Shown here piece by piece: positions 20,301 through 28,000 of a stretch of DNA of 64,000 nt. The position numbers and the translations under genes were made by a program. Source of the stretch: Andalucia godoyi (Eukaryota; Discoba; Jakobea; Jakobida; Andaluciidae); NCBI GenBank assembly GCA_009859145.1, contig VRVR01000021.1, forward strand, positions 257,507-321,506, read 5' to 3'. Every line of letters begins with the position of its first letter. Position 1 is the stretch's first letter. The notes under the pieces were generated by a model that was given only the letters and a program-made list of their open reading frames with translations, had not been told where the DNA came from and searched no databases.

Positions 20301-21577
20301 GCAACGCCGAGCAGCTGATCGAGTATAACTGGTTCGAGCGTTGCTGGAAGACGTTTCTTCCTTTGGCATTTTCTCAGACTTCGACGTTCACAAATGATTT
20401 CCGTGTCGTTGTCGACCGAATTACGCGTCGGCTCTTGTGGTTTGACTTGTGCAGACAGCCACGGGTTTCCAAAATTACTCGCATTAAGGATATGGTGGAT
20501 GCCTCGGACGTTCAGCTTTCGTTGCTAAGATGTGTTATCGACGTTTTGTTCGAGTTTGAAGACTCGGAAGACCCTTCAAAGAAGATGCCTGCACAGCAGC
20601 CCACGTCGACTCCAAAGAAGAAAGTCGTTGGTGCAGTTAACGTTGGAACCCCGACCTCTCCAAGTTCCTCGACGCAGGGGCTCAATGTACCCGGAGAGAA
20701 GTTGCAGCACATCATTCGCAATCTTTCCGCGCTGCTGGATTCTCTTGATGCAGACATTCTTCTCACACCCCATGTCTGTCTACGCATCTTGCTTGCGATT
20801 AATCAGTTGGCGTATCGATCTTCGTTTGAAATGCGAACCCGGATGAAGAATGCCAATCTGTTTGTCATGCGTGATCATTTCACGACGCTGTGTCTCATGC
20901 TGTTGCAGCCGCGCATTATTCCGAAATCCGGTCAGGATGAATCGGTTTCCGAAAATGAATCGCTACCTGTTCGATCTCTTTCAGTTGCGGAGATCATGGA
21001 TATTTTAACGCAGTTTCCTTTCGAGTCCGTTGCTGAACAGCAGTCGTTTCGCGACACGGGACTCTTGTGTCTCTTGCGTTTGTTGTTTCGTGCCGAAGAC
21101 GTGCCTTCTTCAAGAGCGGATCTGCTGACCATGCAAAGCTTCATTTTCGACGTGGTCGTTCACGTATTTTTGCAAGTAGAAGACAATCGGAAGGTGATTG
21201 CGAAAGTTGTTGGCGACGAGACGGTGTTCTCTCGTCTGGATTCTTCGGAAGAGTTCACGGAGTGGTATGGATCATCGGAACAGGTGTCGCATAGACAGCT
21301 TGTGGAGATGAACGTTTCAAAGTCATGGGCGATAGTGGAGGACTCGTATCTGAAGAATCGTGAGAAGTTGCAGGCCAAGAGGCTGAAGAAACTGAAAGTT
21401 CGCCAGGAAGAAAAGCAGAAGAATCGGTCGCTGTCGGCGCGTAGCATAAGTGAACTCGATGCGCGCTGTGCGCTTCTGTTGTCTTCGCTTCGAGAATGGC
21501 ATGTCGCGCATGTTCAAGATATTCAAGAACGCAAGACCAAGCGTTTAGATGCCGGTCTATCCGTGTTTCCATTATAA
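14309..21577 (+). CDS. Neurobeachin-like giant protein lacking a BEACH domain
   Basis: The 2422-residue intronless frame starts at ATG. The N-terminal ~1150 residues look like armadillo/HEAT-type helical repeats. Residues about 1210-1490 resemble the concanavalin-like domain of BEACH proteins (CHIYLRVIG; LYSGEWVRLSV; LHSFCGQISEFDIVD). Residues about 1590-1800 (FHATHLMTEFIADCGGLQRL onward) resemble the following DUF4704-like helical region. A Ser/Ala-rich linker, more helices and a basic coiled coil (about 2340-2375) follow, then the stop. The PH-like, BEACH and WD40 parts expected in neurobeachin, WDFY3 or LYST relatives are absent, and no BEACH coding sequence follows before the next, opposite-strand gene. 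Role inferred: membrane-trafficking scaffold. Family assignment is from pattern. Confidence 0.7.
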   Translation: MQTIRRKWLLRRTSGRLRALWEDYRSHGVDSESDDAVVLSKFRALVEGFQSIYGELVQSPGSLTVFLERVVVEDTDIVDSVLEFAESERFKKGLNNTEVRDEAAELVSKGLQVVEIMLQDAKFRSVVADSDGLLLRVLSLLDKVHVHAAQVTALNVMIELVVSEMNRAFVLEHDGIGKLIRLFGDGNEAVKKQVLKAISHCMNASISQSHVERELSRLSTADPSAANGFPSAFRQDAQNESFHHPTSDAGTGDEEPSKSVHLRRIQRSAHRRTVSDKVTGLVVDMSKLLGSELVRLFPSMSFADNLSDEAEVAQKHNAHAISGMLDGNQHVEPEDGRDVVRRTLAAARGAPTIGQKVFVFPPSSDEIQDELGKVMDLLSAVANASPIFGDALPVVDAKDDVLGIRGALSSLTELVKSSALSVQLDLIRTVSRIVLGNKRNQDEMRRIDGYSFFLNLFDFVQEFSSVDAQSFLRDAFDVLFVVVLDDHKDMRVGNHDALRTLFRLLTSSKVPEVQMHTLRCLHDIMAVNMWNVLDVRQCGGIECLVEFVFSIPCACNGEGVQPSRLHTQLLDSSLELLVYVGVVLQKSELRVLELLATAVCTRHAELPPQCMFACLRSCVALVSDVMFRLESVPTVHAWKYLVPLLEYLLASPLLDSHSVLVLLDLLALASSSYDSAVLFVDAGLLGLILPFLSNVSSTPQNVFERCLSLFSVMTFVCSSHSPNSGVEPSLHIDLLSNFEVKQRLSGFALQIVDGLLSVIRGCASSGSLDNVKKILGLARLCFIIFSVTSFSDAMLYFLYQRGLASLVDLIELSPSAGLDVLLCIGEAVRGSNFGKQYFIEIIGLEKFDRVLRQLYAVHQLQFLHCLILLELFSFASIMDVVVPLADASALALWPNYSPSFSVVPAFDGPWAFSRDVSDPTVSQKFSRAGSVDAVHNFAHPHGFKKPDIKSMKSSSLSVVMNEISDPHSFPASSEWKHVPTHSAPTSVRPSRSSLSLVPDDGGDGGDSSSLNAHRDSVSSHSGNIFTTPGGLFEFLENMTSTSSNAFASMLDHNMPYSFGPHDQESFLSGLNVAVDLRRRGKALLFRDPDCVSFMMTQLWTGCSDDSARADMLRVVLSLLDLHPRNRQMFVSSGAFIWFLDAAASCFDIACRTLCFQIASCIGRHSMRAGELEHLLKQIENTSKLQEANVALQTALLSVMGRISERDSPSSFFSFDGITAGVSAGSVKSMPASKSGISVSLMFRLGVFPLVEAMSHHSPIGPACCHDARSVLCCLVDSSSMSTVEIGLRLLPSPSVAGSSGTLSVSSSTSSFATGMPHHSGLTSSRQSFCHIYLRVIGKTGVVEEDLNFEACRLNLYSGEWVRLSVSVGKGSVQVDLSTSRISSASLSSSLPMAFYPKNTSRDRPMHVMLGRRPQMLVSDWGLPSDLFSVSPFRYWSRTTRALRSQDDCRKNARVLHSFCGQISEFDIVDKTSQVSLLPKEYQDSYVLLTALESEQFDEQKVPIAIRSSHAVWIVIDEGKASEIQTEGVDDINSVLLFTAGDSEEPKNVGSIGAPAPVSASTSLTPKKKSVSSTSSALRLRQRVSILDGATFHATHLMTEFIADCGGLQRLFQFLKLPSGARLSSLKVFASLISHSSAMKEEFLRSRAPAAITHALISAKRIHEEISAEVVDTIVLIAKKAQSPDGWHMAMDLLPEYNLDVLRHFLRRLLDSFLEGKTNNVQSGTLENFRRGPGLMELLNFWLFKSQPDVFPLLSVVVSQMLRDTRLSEVQASWAFLSSMCSAPATDATWVPAICSFAKTLKELIQENAQFAEASGSIPSDDSPFQPVNITASLEATAASTSASSTSAVSAAEVFPSPVAPFSSSSDVCSFALAALFGLLDSVHESVRYEGLCMLTVLLKRSSRCRMHFFKSNVGYEKIESILIRHPASALTFDAMFAFAREQIDSTAVNNAAAATSQFLVRQPEVLRIIFMLLHFACEDSQLHMKVLDIVDRLVEEDGNAEQLIEYNWFERCWKTFLPLAFSQTSTFTNDFRVVVDRITRRLLWFDLCRQPRVSKITRIKDMVDASDVQLSLLRCVIDVLFEFEDSEDPSKKMPAQQPTSTPKKKVVGAVNVGTPTSPSSSTQGLNVPGEKLQHIIRNLSALLDSLDADILLTPHVCLRILLAINQLAYRSSFEMRTRMKNANLFVMRDHFTTLCLMLLQPRIIPKSGQDESVSENESLPVRSLSVAEIMDILTQFPFESVAEQQSFRDTGLLCLLRLLFRAEDVPSSRADLLTMQSFIFDVVVHVFLQVEDNRKVIAKVVGDETVFSRLDSSEEFTEWYGSSEQVSHRQLVEMNVSKSWAIVEDSYLKNREKLQAKRLKKLKVRQEEKQKNRSLSARSISELDARCALLLSSLREWHVAHVQDIQERKTKRLDAGLSVFPL

Positions 21578-21762
21578 TGGTTTTCCCTCTCTTCTCTTTC
21601 TGACTTATGTAATTGTTATTTTCAGTGAGGTTTTATTTTTCCCCTTCCTTTATTTTTTCCCCTTTTTGAATGTAAGTATTGTAAGATTTGGTTCAAATAA
21701 ATGGTATTTGGTTTTTTGGTTATTGTTGGAATGAATTAATGATTGAACTCTTTCTTTAGACT

Positions 21763-22938
21763 TCACAATTTTCTTGCCTTCTTCACTGCCTTTGCGTCGA
21801 CAACGGCAGGGGCCGTTCTCTTCTTTGGTCGCGCTACTTCTGTCTCCGCTATTTCTGCATCTACAGTCTTTGAAGGAGCAACCTTTGCAGGCGTGGTGGT
21901 CGTCGGCTGTGCCTGTGACGGCGACTTCGAGAAGTCAGCAGACTTCTTTGACAAGCGCTCGGCTTTCGGTGAACTGGCTGACAGAGATTTGGCTTCTGGT
22001 TTAGGAGACGAAGCCGGGGCAGTCGCATTCTTCTTTTGTTCGGCCTTTTTTGCACCAATCTTTGTGGACTGAACGAGATTAGCCTTCTCTGCATTTGCTG
22101 ATTTCAGTTCTTGCTCGGCATCCGCTTTGGTGTTCTTTTTTGCACCACCAGGCTTTTCCGCCTTCTCCGTCTTTTCCGCAGTGACTCCGTTGGATTTCTT
22201 TTCCTGCTGCACGCTGTCACTCTGCGCTGGGACCTTGAATACATAGTTCCAAACTGGGAGTGCAACGCTCTCCTTTGTTTTGATGTTCAGAGCCTGGATC
22301 GGCTGACCCACTGCTTGGGAGACCGGCTGGACGACAGCGAAGAAGTTGTCGAGCAGATGTTCAGTGTCCATCGTAGTGGACCCAAAGCAAACAGAAACGC
22401 ACGTTCCTCTTCCATATGACAACAACGTGCTGTGAAGCGTTTTTTCGATTTCTCCTCGAATGTGCTTTGTATCCACCTTGATGGCGACTGGCTGCTTCTT
22501 TGATTCATAGAACTTGCTTCCCAGAACTCGCGGTAGCGCAGTGATTACTCGCTCATCAGCAAGGAATACATCAAATGCACCAACCAGTGCCCTTCGTTCT
22601 TCAAATGTCTTGAACTTTGTTTTCAGCTTTGCAACGCCCACGACCTTCTGGACCACTTCTGACAGCCCAAACTTTTGTACGAGTTGCTTGGTTTCTTTGT
22701 GCGGATCCTTTGCAATAAGCATAACCTGTGTCTTTCCTTCCGAGAAGATGGGGTTTGGGATTGGGATTCGCAGCGGATTCACCCGCGCACGAGCAGGCAC
22801 CGTTCGGAGTGTGAACTGCATGTACAACGCCTCTCCAGCCTCGCCTTGCAGCAGATCCTTCGATGCGTTCGCAGCAATATGTTTCTTCAATGCACTTACA
22901 GCCTTGCGAACCTGGTCGCGATCCGGAGTTGGTGTCAT
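21763..22938 (-). CDS. Ribosomal L1-domain nucleolar protein (RSL1D1/Utp30-like)
   Basis: The 391-residue protein has an L1-like domain in residues about 5-230 (VRKAVSALKKHI; RIPIPNPIF; VMLIAKDPHKETKQLV; FDVFLADERVITALPRVLGSKFYESKKQP; IRGEIEKTLHST). A lysine/alanine/serine-rich tail (about 245-391) ends in KKARKL. This architecture is that of RSL1D1/Utp30/Cic1, nucleolar factors in ribosome assembly, not of true uL1, which lacks the tail. I use the ATG at 22938 because the codon upstream in frame is TTG. Its 3' end is close to the convergent 2422-residue gene. Confidence 0.85.
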   Translation of the reverse strand: MTPTPDRDQVRKAVSALKKHIAANASKDLLQGEAGEALYMQFTLRTVPARARVNPLRIPIPNPIFSEGKTQVMLIAKDPHKETKQLVQKFGLSEVVQKVVGVAKLKTKFKTFEERRALVGAFDVFLADERVITALPRVLGSKFYESKKQPVAIKVDTKHIRGEIEKTLHSTLLSYGRGTCVSVCFGSTTMDTEHLLDNFFAVVQPVSQAVGQPIQALNIKTKESVALPVWNYVFKVPAQSDSVQQEKKSNGVTAEKTEKAEKPGGAKKNTKADAEQELKSANAEKANLVQSTKIGAKKAEQKKNATAPASSPKPEAKSLSASSPKAERLSKKSADFSKSPSQAQPTTTTPAKVAPSKTVDAEIAETEVARPKKRTAPAVVDAKAVKKARKL

Positions 22939-23233
22939 TCCTCCCAAAAATTAAAAAATCCTTCCACAAATCCCCCGGGACAGAACCACAACCGAGCAAA
23001 AACGCAAAGATGAAAACACAAAGATGAATTGAACAAAATCATCGAAAGAGAAGCGATGAAAACATCAAAATGCAACAACTTTTTACTTGGCTTTTCAAAA
23101 ACCGCACACCGAAGCGCGAAAGATTCGAGGATGCATCAATTGATGCAATAAAAAGCCCCTCTCCTTGTTCGCAATGCGTGGACTCACGATTCGCAGACGG
23201 GCGCGGAGAGAATAGGAGATAGATGAGAGATGA

Positions 23234-23275
23234 GAGATAGGAGATAGGAGATAGGAGATAGGAGATAGGAGATAG
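23234..23275 (+). repeat. Six tandem copies of GAGATAG before MED31
   Basis: Exact 7-base repeat ending 14 bases before the MED31 ATG, so almost certainly in its 5' leader. Imperfect related units extend upstream to about 23213. Confidence 0.92.
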
Positions 23276-23289
23276 GAGAATAGAAAAGG

Positions 23290-23673
23290 ATGGCTGGACA
23301 AGAGAGAGGAGAATGGAGTGGGTCTGATTTGCAGAGATTTCGTCAAGACGTAGAGTTCATCGAGCTGTTGGCGAATCCAGAGTATTTGCATACGCTGGCG
23401 GTTCGAAAGTACTTTGATGATGCATTGTTCTTGTCGTATCTCAGTGCACTTCGAAAGCGGTTTTCTGAGCCGTCGTTTTCTGCGTGGATCCGATTCCCAG
23501 TCGCACTGACCATGTTGCATCTGCTTCAGGACCCCCTGTTTCGAAAGGAACTGCTGGAGCCGGCATTCTTCCAGTACATTCACTCCCAAATGGTCCTTCA
23601 CTGGACCCATGCTGAGCGCACCACTCCCATCACCGACACCCCGCGAAGACCAGCGTCCAACCTCAGTGTATAG
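23290..23673 (+). CDS. MED31: Mediator subunit 31
   Basis: The 127-residue protein carries the whole Soh1/MED31 domain: RFRQDVEFIELLANPEYLHTL, KYFDDALFLSYLSALRKRFSEPSF, IRFPVALTMLHLLQ, LFRKELL and QMVLHWTH. These align collinearly with the family signature (F-x-xELEF-x-x-LANPxYL ... QxxHWxH). MED31 sits in the Mediator middle module and supports RNA polymerase II initiation. The Ser/Pro-rich C-terminus is family-typical and non-conserved. A CTCCCA repeat follows the stop at about 23687-23710. A 209-codon antisense frame over the locus is rejected. Confidence 0.95.
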   Translation: MAGQERGEWSGSDLQRFRQDVEFIELLANPEYLHTLAVRKYFDDALFLSYLSALRKRFSEPSFSAWIRFPVALTMLHLLQDPLFRKELLEPAFFQYIHSQMVLHWTHAERTTPITDTPRRPASNLSV

Positions 23674-23891
23674 GTTCACGAGCAGACGCTCCCACTCCCA
23701 CTCCCACTCACAATCATCTACCATTAATCATTAATTGAAAAAGTAAAAATGAAGAGATGTACATGCATATACACGCAAACACGAGATTTCTTATCTTGTG
23801 CTGGTTTACTGGTGGATGTGTTCATATTTCTTCTGGTAAAGCCTCTTCTCTCTCTCTGTGCTGATACTTTCCCCCCTTCACTGAGAGTCAC

Positions 23892-24455
23892 CTATGAGCT
23901 GCTGGAGTCCGAGTGGAAGACAGCGACTCCTCTTCGCAGCGCGACGTCCTGTGGAGTTTCGAGGAGTTTGAGAGCGTCGAAAGCGGCTTTGATGACGTTT
24001 AGCTTGTTTGTGGATCCATGGACCTTTGCCGAGATGTCTTGGATACCGGCAACCTGAGCAATTGCCGTGATGTTCCGATTTGCACGAATTCCCGAGTTGA
24101 CACGCGCAGGACGCAGCTCGACAATTGTTTCGCAGTGCTCGGCCTTGACTGCATGTGTGATGGTCTGTCGTGCCGTCGCTTGAGAAACGTCTGCAGGCTG
24201 CTCAAGGAAGATCCGTGTTCTTCTCGACTGTTCAAGAGCCTTCTGCACAGCACTCGGAACATCAAGAGCCTTTCCATATCCATACCCAACACACCCAGAA
24301 AGATTTCCAGAAACTACAAGTGCAGTGAATCCAAGAACTTTGCCGCCTTTCGTCACTTTCGTCACTCGCCGAACATCAAGAACTCGCACTTCCTCCGGCG
24401 CTCGGCCTCCTGCACGCGGAAACGCAGACGAAAACATCCGACGCAACAACAACAT
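23892..24455 (-). CDS. Mitochondrial small-subunit ribosomal protein uS5
   Basis: The 187-residue protein has an N-terminal, basic and hydrophobic leader (MLLLRRMFSSAFPRAGGR) like a mitochondrial presequence. It then has the S5 RNA-binding fold (VRRVTKVTKGGKVLGFTALVVSGN, GCVGYGYGKALDVPSAVQKALEQSRR) and the S5 C-terminal part (ELRPARVNSGIRANRNITAIAQVAGIQDISAKVHGSTNKLNVIKAAFDAL). The C-terminal asparagine/lysine segment matches bacterial uS5. Short for a mitochondrial form but complete for both S5 domains. It is nuclear-encoded here. Divergent from the giant gene. Confidence 0.92.
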   Translation of the reverse strand: MLLLRRMFSSAFPRAGGRAPEEVRVLDVRRVTKVTKGGKVLGFTALVVSGNLSGCVGYGYGKALDVPSAVQKALEQSRRTRIFLEQPADVSQATARQTITHAVKAEHCETIVELRPARVNSGIRANRNITAIAQVAGIQDISAKVHGSTNKLNVIKAAFDALKLLETPQDVALRRGVAVFHSDSSSS

Positions 24456-25020
24456 CCTTCTTCAATGTTCCCTTAAAAATGCCTGAAATCGGTCTTGTCA
24501 AAAAAATCAAAAAAATCTGCCAAATATCTAAACGCTAAGCGCATCTCCGAGCAAGAGTCCAGAAACAAGGAACGAACGAACGGAAGAGAGGAAGAGAGAC
24601 AAGAAAAAAAAAGGCGATCATGCAAGTCTCAAGTATCAAAAGTCTCAAGTCGTCGATTACCAGCCAGGTCCGTTCCTTCGGCCGGTTCACGAGTCTTTCG
24701 GATTCTGAATTTCTAAATGTCTTCTTTCTTTCCTATTGCATCTGTCTAGAGTTTCTTGATTCTTCATATCATTCCAAAGAAAAAGAAAAGAAAAAACAAC
24801 AACAACAACAATAATTATAACAACAACATTCACAGGGTAATTAATTGCTTCTCTTTCTCATTTTCTCATTTATTCCTTTTCGTTCTCCGCTAACATTCGC
24901 GTTTTTCTGTTTTTAGGGATTTTCATATTCCAGCAACAGTCATTATTTCAATATCCCCTATCATTATCACTATCATTATCATTTTAAGTTTTCGCCTCGC
25001 CTTCCTGTATATCACAAAAA
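24456..25020. other. Divergent promoter between uS5m and the giant gene
   Basis: No coding frame with support. Contains A-rich tracts, (CAA)n at about 24797-24828, and pyrimidine-rich sequence near 24846-24915. Confidence 0.65.
24837..24916 (+). other. Putative 80-nt 5'-leader intron of the giant gene
   Basis: ACAGG|GTAATT donor, CGCTAACATTC branch-point-like sequence at about 24888, and TTTTTCTGTTTTTAG acceptor ending at 24916. The ATG follows 104 bases later. The order and spacing are those of a short spliceosomal intron. Confidence 0.5.
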
Positions 25021-28000
25021 ATGATGTTGCATCGATTTTCAAATCACAACAGATATTCTTCTCTGCTCGCCGTGCTGTTGTTTGTGCTTCTTTTGTTGCA
25101 TCATCGATCCTTGTTAGTGTCTTCGGAGAGGTGGGACGCCACCGCGGGTAAGGCCTGGGCGGCCTCCACGAACAATTGGAATCCAAAGGTAATTCCCAAT
25201 GATTTTACAAAGCCTGTGCTTTTCGGCGCGCTTCCAAACGTTGGAGAAATCATCTTGATCGACGCAAAGTATTCTGCATATTCCATGACAGCCTGGTCAA
25301 CCCCGGCTTCGCGAAAATTTTCTTGCTCCGTGGCCTTGTGCGGGGTCACCGCTGCACCAACGTTTGGGAATTTTACTATTAACGGATGGACATTTGATGG
25401 TGGCTCAGGGGCAATGACGCTTGCATTATCCGACTCGCCTGCAGCCTCCAACTTTCTTTCCTCCGGGTTTGCAGGCAGCGTGTCGATTGCTTTCAGCAAC
25501 ACGGGGTTGTTGACAATCAGCCCCACTACCACTTTGCCGACACTTTCCATCGCTTCGGGGACTCCTCTTTCACTGTACAGCATTGCAAATTCTCCGTCGG
25601 TCAATTCATTGACAATGACCAGTGCGGGAATCACCACGTTTTACGGGGCCACGCTTGTGACATCTGTCGTTCAGACGGGATTGGGGACGTTTGCAACTGT
25701 CCCAGGCAGCTTAGCGATTACTTTTCAAGATAGTTGGCAGGTTCTCGGTAGTTCCCCAGTCTTTAAATTCTCCACCTCCATGTCAATCAAGACTGCGGAT
25801 CTTTCCATTGTGGGCGACATCAACCCATCCTTTGTCTGCGACACTTTGGTCAATTGCAACATCACTGCGTCGACCATTGACTTTGTAGCTGGATCGACTG
25901 TGCAGCTGGGAGCAGGTTTCACGTTGTATCTCCAAGCGCTACCCTACACCGATCCTGCACCTCTTACTTTTACTGGCAGTGGAGTACTTTCTCTTGCAAG
26001 TACGAGTGTTGCTGTGCCAACGTGCTCGGCCAGTAATGTTCAATTTTCAGGCAGTGTATCCTGGGGCCCATGTCTTCAGGTCACCATTGGTAATTTAGAT
26101 TTGGGAACCTCTGGATTCAGTCTGTCTTGTCCACTTCAGTTGAACACGAAAGTTACGTCGTCATCTCAATCAGCATTCGTTACGGCAAGCTCCGTGTCTG
26201 TGTCTTCCGCGGCAGGATCCTTCGTCTTTGCAAATGCGGCGCCATTGACTATGAAATCCACGGTCTTTATGAATGGGCAGTCTGTGAGCGTCATGTCAGA
26301 CTTGTCCTTCCCCACCCTCTCCATCACAGCATCACAGTCTTGGTCCTGTGCATCTGCAAAGTGCATCATCACGGTGGGTACACTCTACTTGAATGGAAAT
26401 GTTTGGATCCTGGACAGCAAGACACAGTTAATCGTTAACTCAACAATTACTTCGTCATCGGGTGCCTACATTTCAGTGCCTCTCATGTTCATCGGCAATT
26501 CATCGTCGTTCTCATTTTTTGGATCAGGATCTTTGCAGTTGTCTACACTTCTATCCATTAACACTTCCACTATCAATACCCAGCCCGCGCTCCAAATTTC
26601 AACTGTGAATTCAATGGTTTTGAACTATTTTAGGTGCTCGGGCACTTCGACATGCTCGATGGAGGTGGGGAGCATGCAGGTGTATTCGGGGTCCGTGAGT
26701 TTGGATGGAGGAGCGACGCTGTATCTGAACAATTCTTTGCTGTCCTCGGGAACGTTTTCTGTGACGGGTGGCAGCAAGGTGTATCTTGGTAGCGTGCTGA
26801 ATTCTGCATTTGCGATTTCCGGAGTGAGCAAGTTGTTGCTGCAGAATCCGGAGACGATTGTGCGGACGTCTGCGCTGACGACGTCTGGGGACGTGTATGT
26901 GGATTCGCTCACCGTTTCTGGCAGCCAGTCGTGGGTGTGCAGCGGATCTGTTTCTAGCTGTCGAGTGTTTGGAGGCAGTGTCGTAGCCTCGCTGACGACG
27001 TGGAGCATAGGGTCGACGCTAGGGTTCTATGCCAACAACAGCATACAGATATTGTCTGCTTCTACGACAATCTGGGGATCATCAAACATATTTTTGGGCA
27101 ATTCAAGCGTCTCTGTGTTTGCGATATCCGGGTTGCTGTATGTTCGTGCTCAAGCGACGTTGCTGTCTCGGTCATTGTCGTTGAACAGCGATTTCCTGCC
27201 AGATGTGTTGGTGCTGCCAATGGCAGGATCCGGGTCTGGGTCTCAGATATCGTGTTCTGTTGCGGTGTGTCGGGTTGTTGCAGGGACAGTTTCGACCGTT
27301 TCGGGAACTGTTAGTTTTGCAGCGAACGTGTATTTGCAGCTGAATTCGACGCTGTTGACGACAGATGTCTCCGGGTCGTTATCGCTGTGGGCGGGGCAGC
27401 TGATTTTTGGCAACTCTTCAATGTTTTCTGTTGTGAATGTCGGGGATTTGGCGTTGAAGAGCTCCGTGATCAGCTTTCGGTCGTCGGCGTTCAGTTTTTC
27501 CGGGCGTGTGCAAGCAGACTCTGTGGAGGTGCAGCCAGCAACGCAAACGTGGAGTTGCGCAGTGGCCGGGTCTTGCGCAGTGGCAATGGGGGAATTGTTT
27601 CTTGGGTCTAGCATCCTCAGTGCAACGGGAGTGAACGAGGTGATCGTCAATTCTTCGGTGTCCTCCGTGACAGGATCGCAGATATCTGTGCAGCAGTTGA
27701 GGATTGGCAATTCCACGTCTTTCCGGTTTTCAGGAAGCGGTGTGTTGCGAGTTGTGGGGCCTGTTGCTGCAAATGTTTCGACTGTGTATTTGACCAGTGC
27801 ACCGTCGATATCGACACTTCAATCCATGGAGCTGGCAGCATTGGTGTGCTCGGGCACTTCGACATGCTCGATGGAGGTGGGGAGCATGCAGGTGTATTCG
27901 GGGTCCGTGAGTTTGGATGGAGGAGCGACGCTGTATCTGAACAATTCTTTGCTGTCCTCGGGAACGTTTTCTGTGACGGGTGGCAGCAAGGTGTATCTTG

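Noticed and set aside
23213-23282. CRISPR-like array before MED31
   Set aside because: Simple 7-base tandem repeat with no spacers, in a eukaryotic genome.
23095-23724. 209-codon open frame antisense to MED31
   Set aside because: Mirrors the MED31 gene and continues through the GAGATAG repeat as an artificial Ser/Tyr/Leu/Pro repeat.
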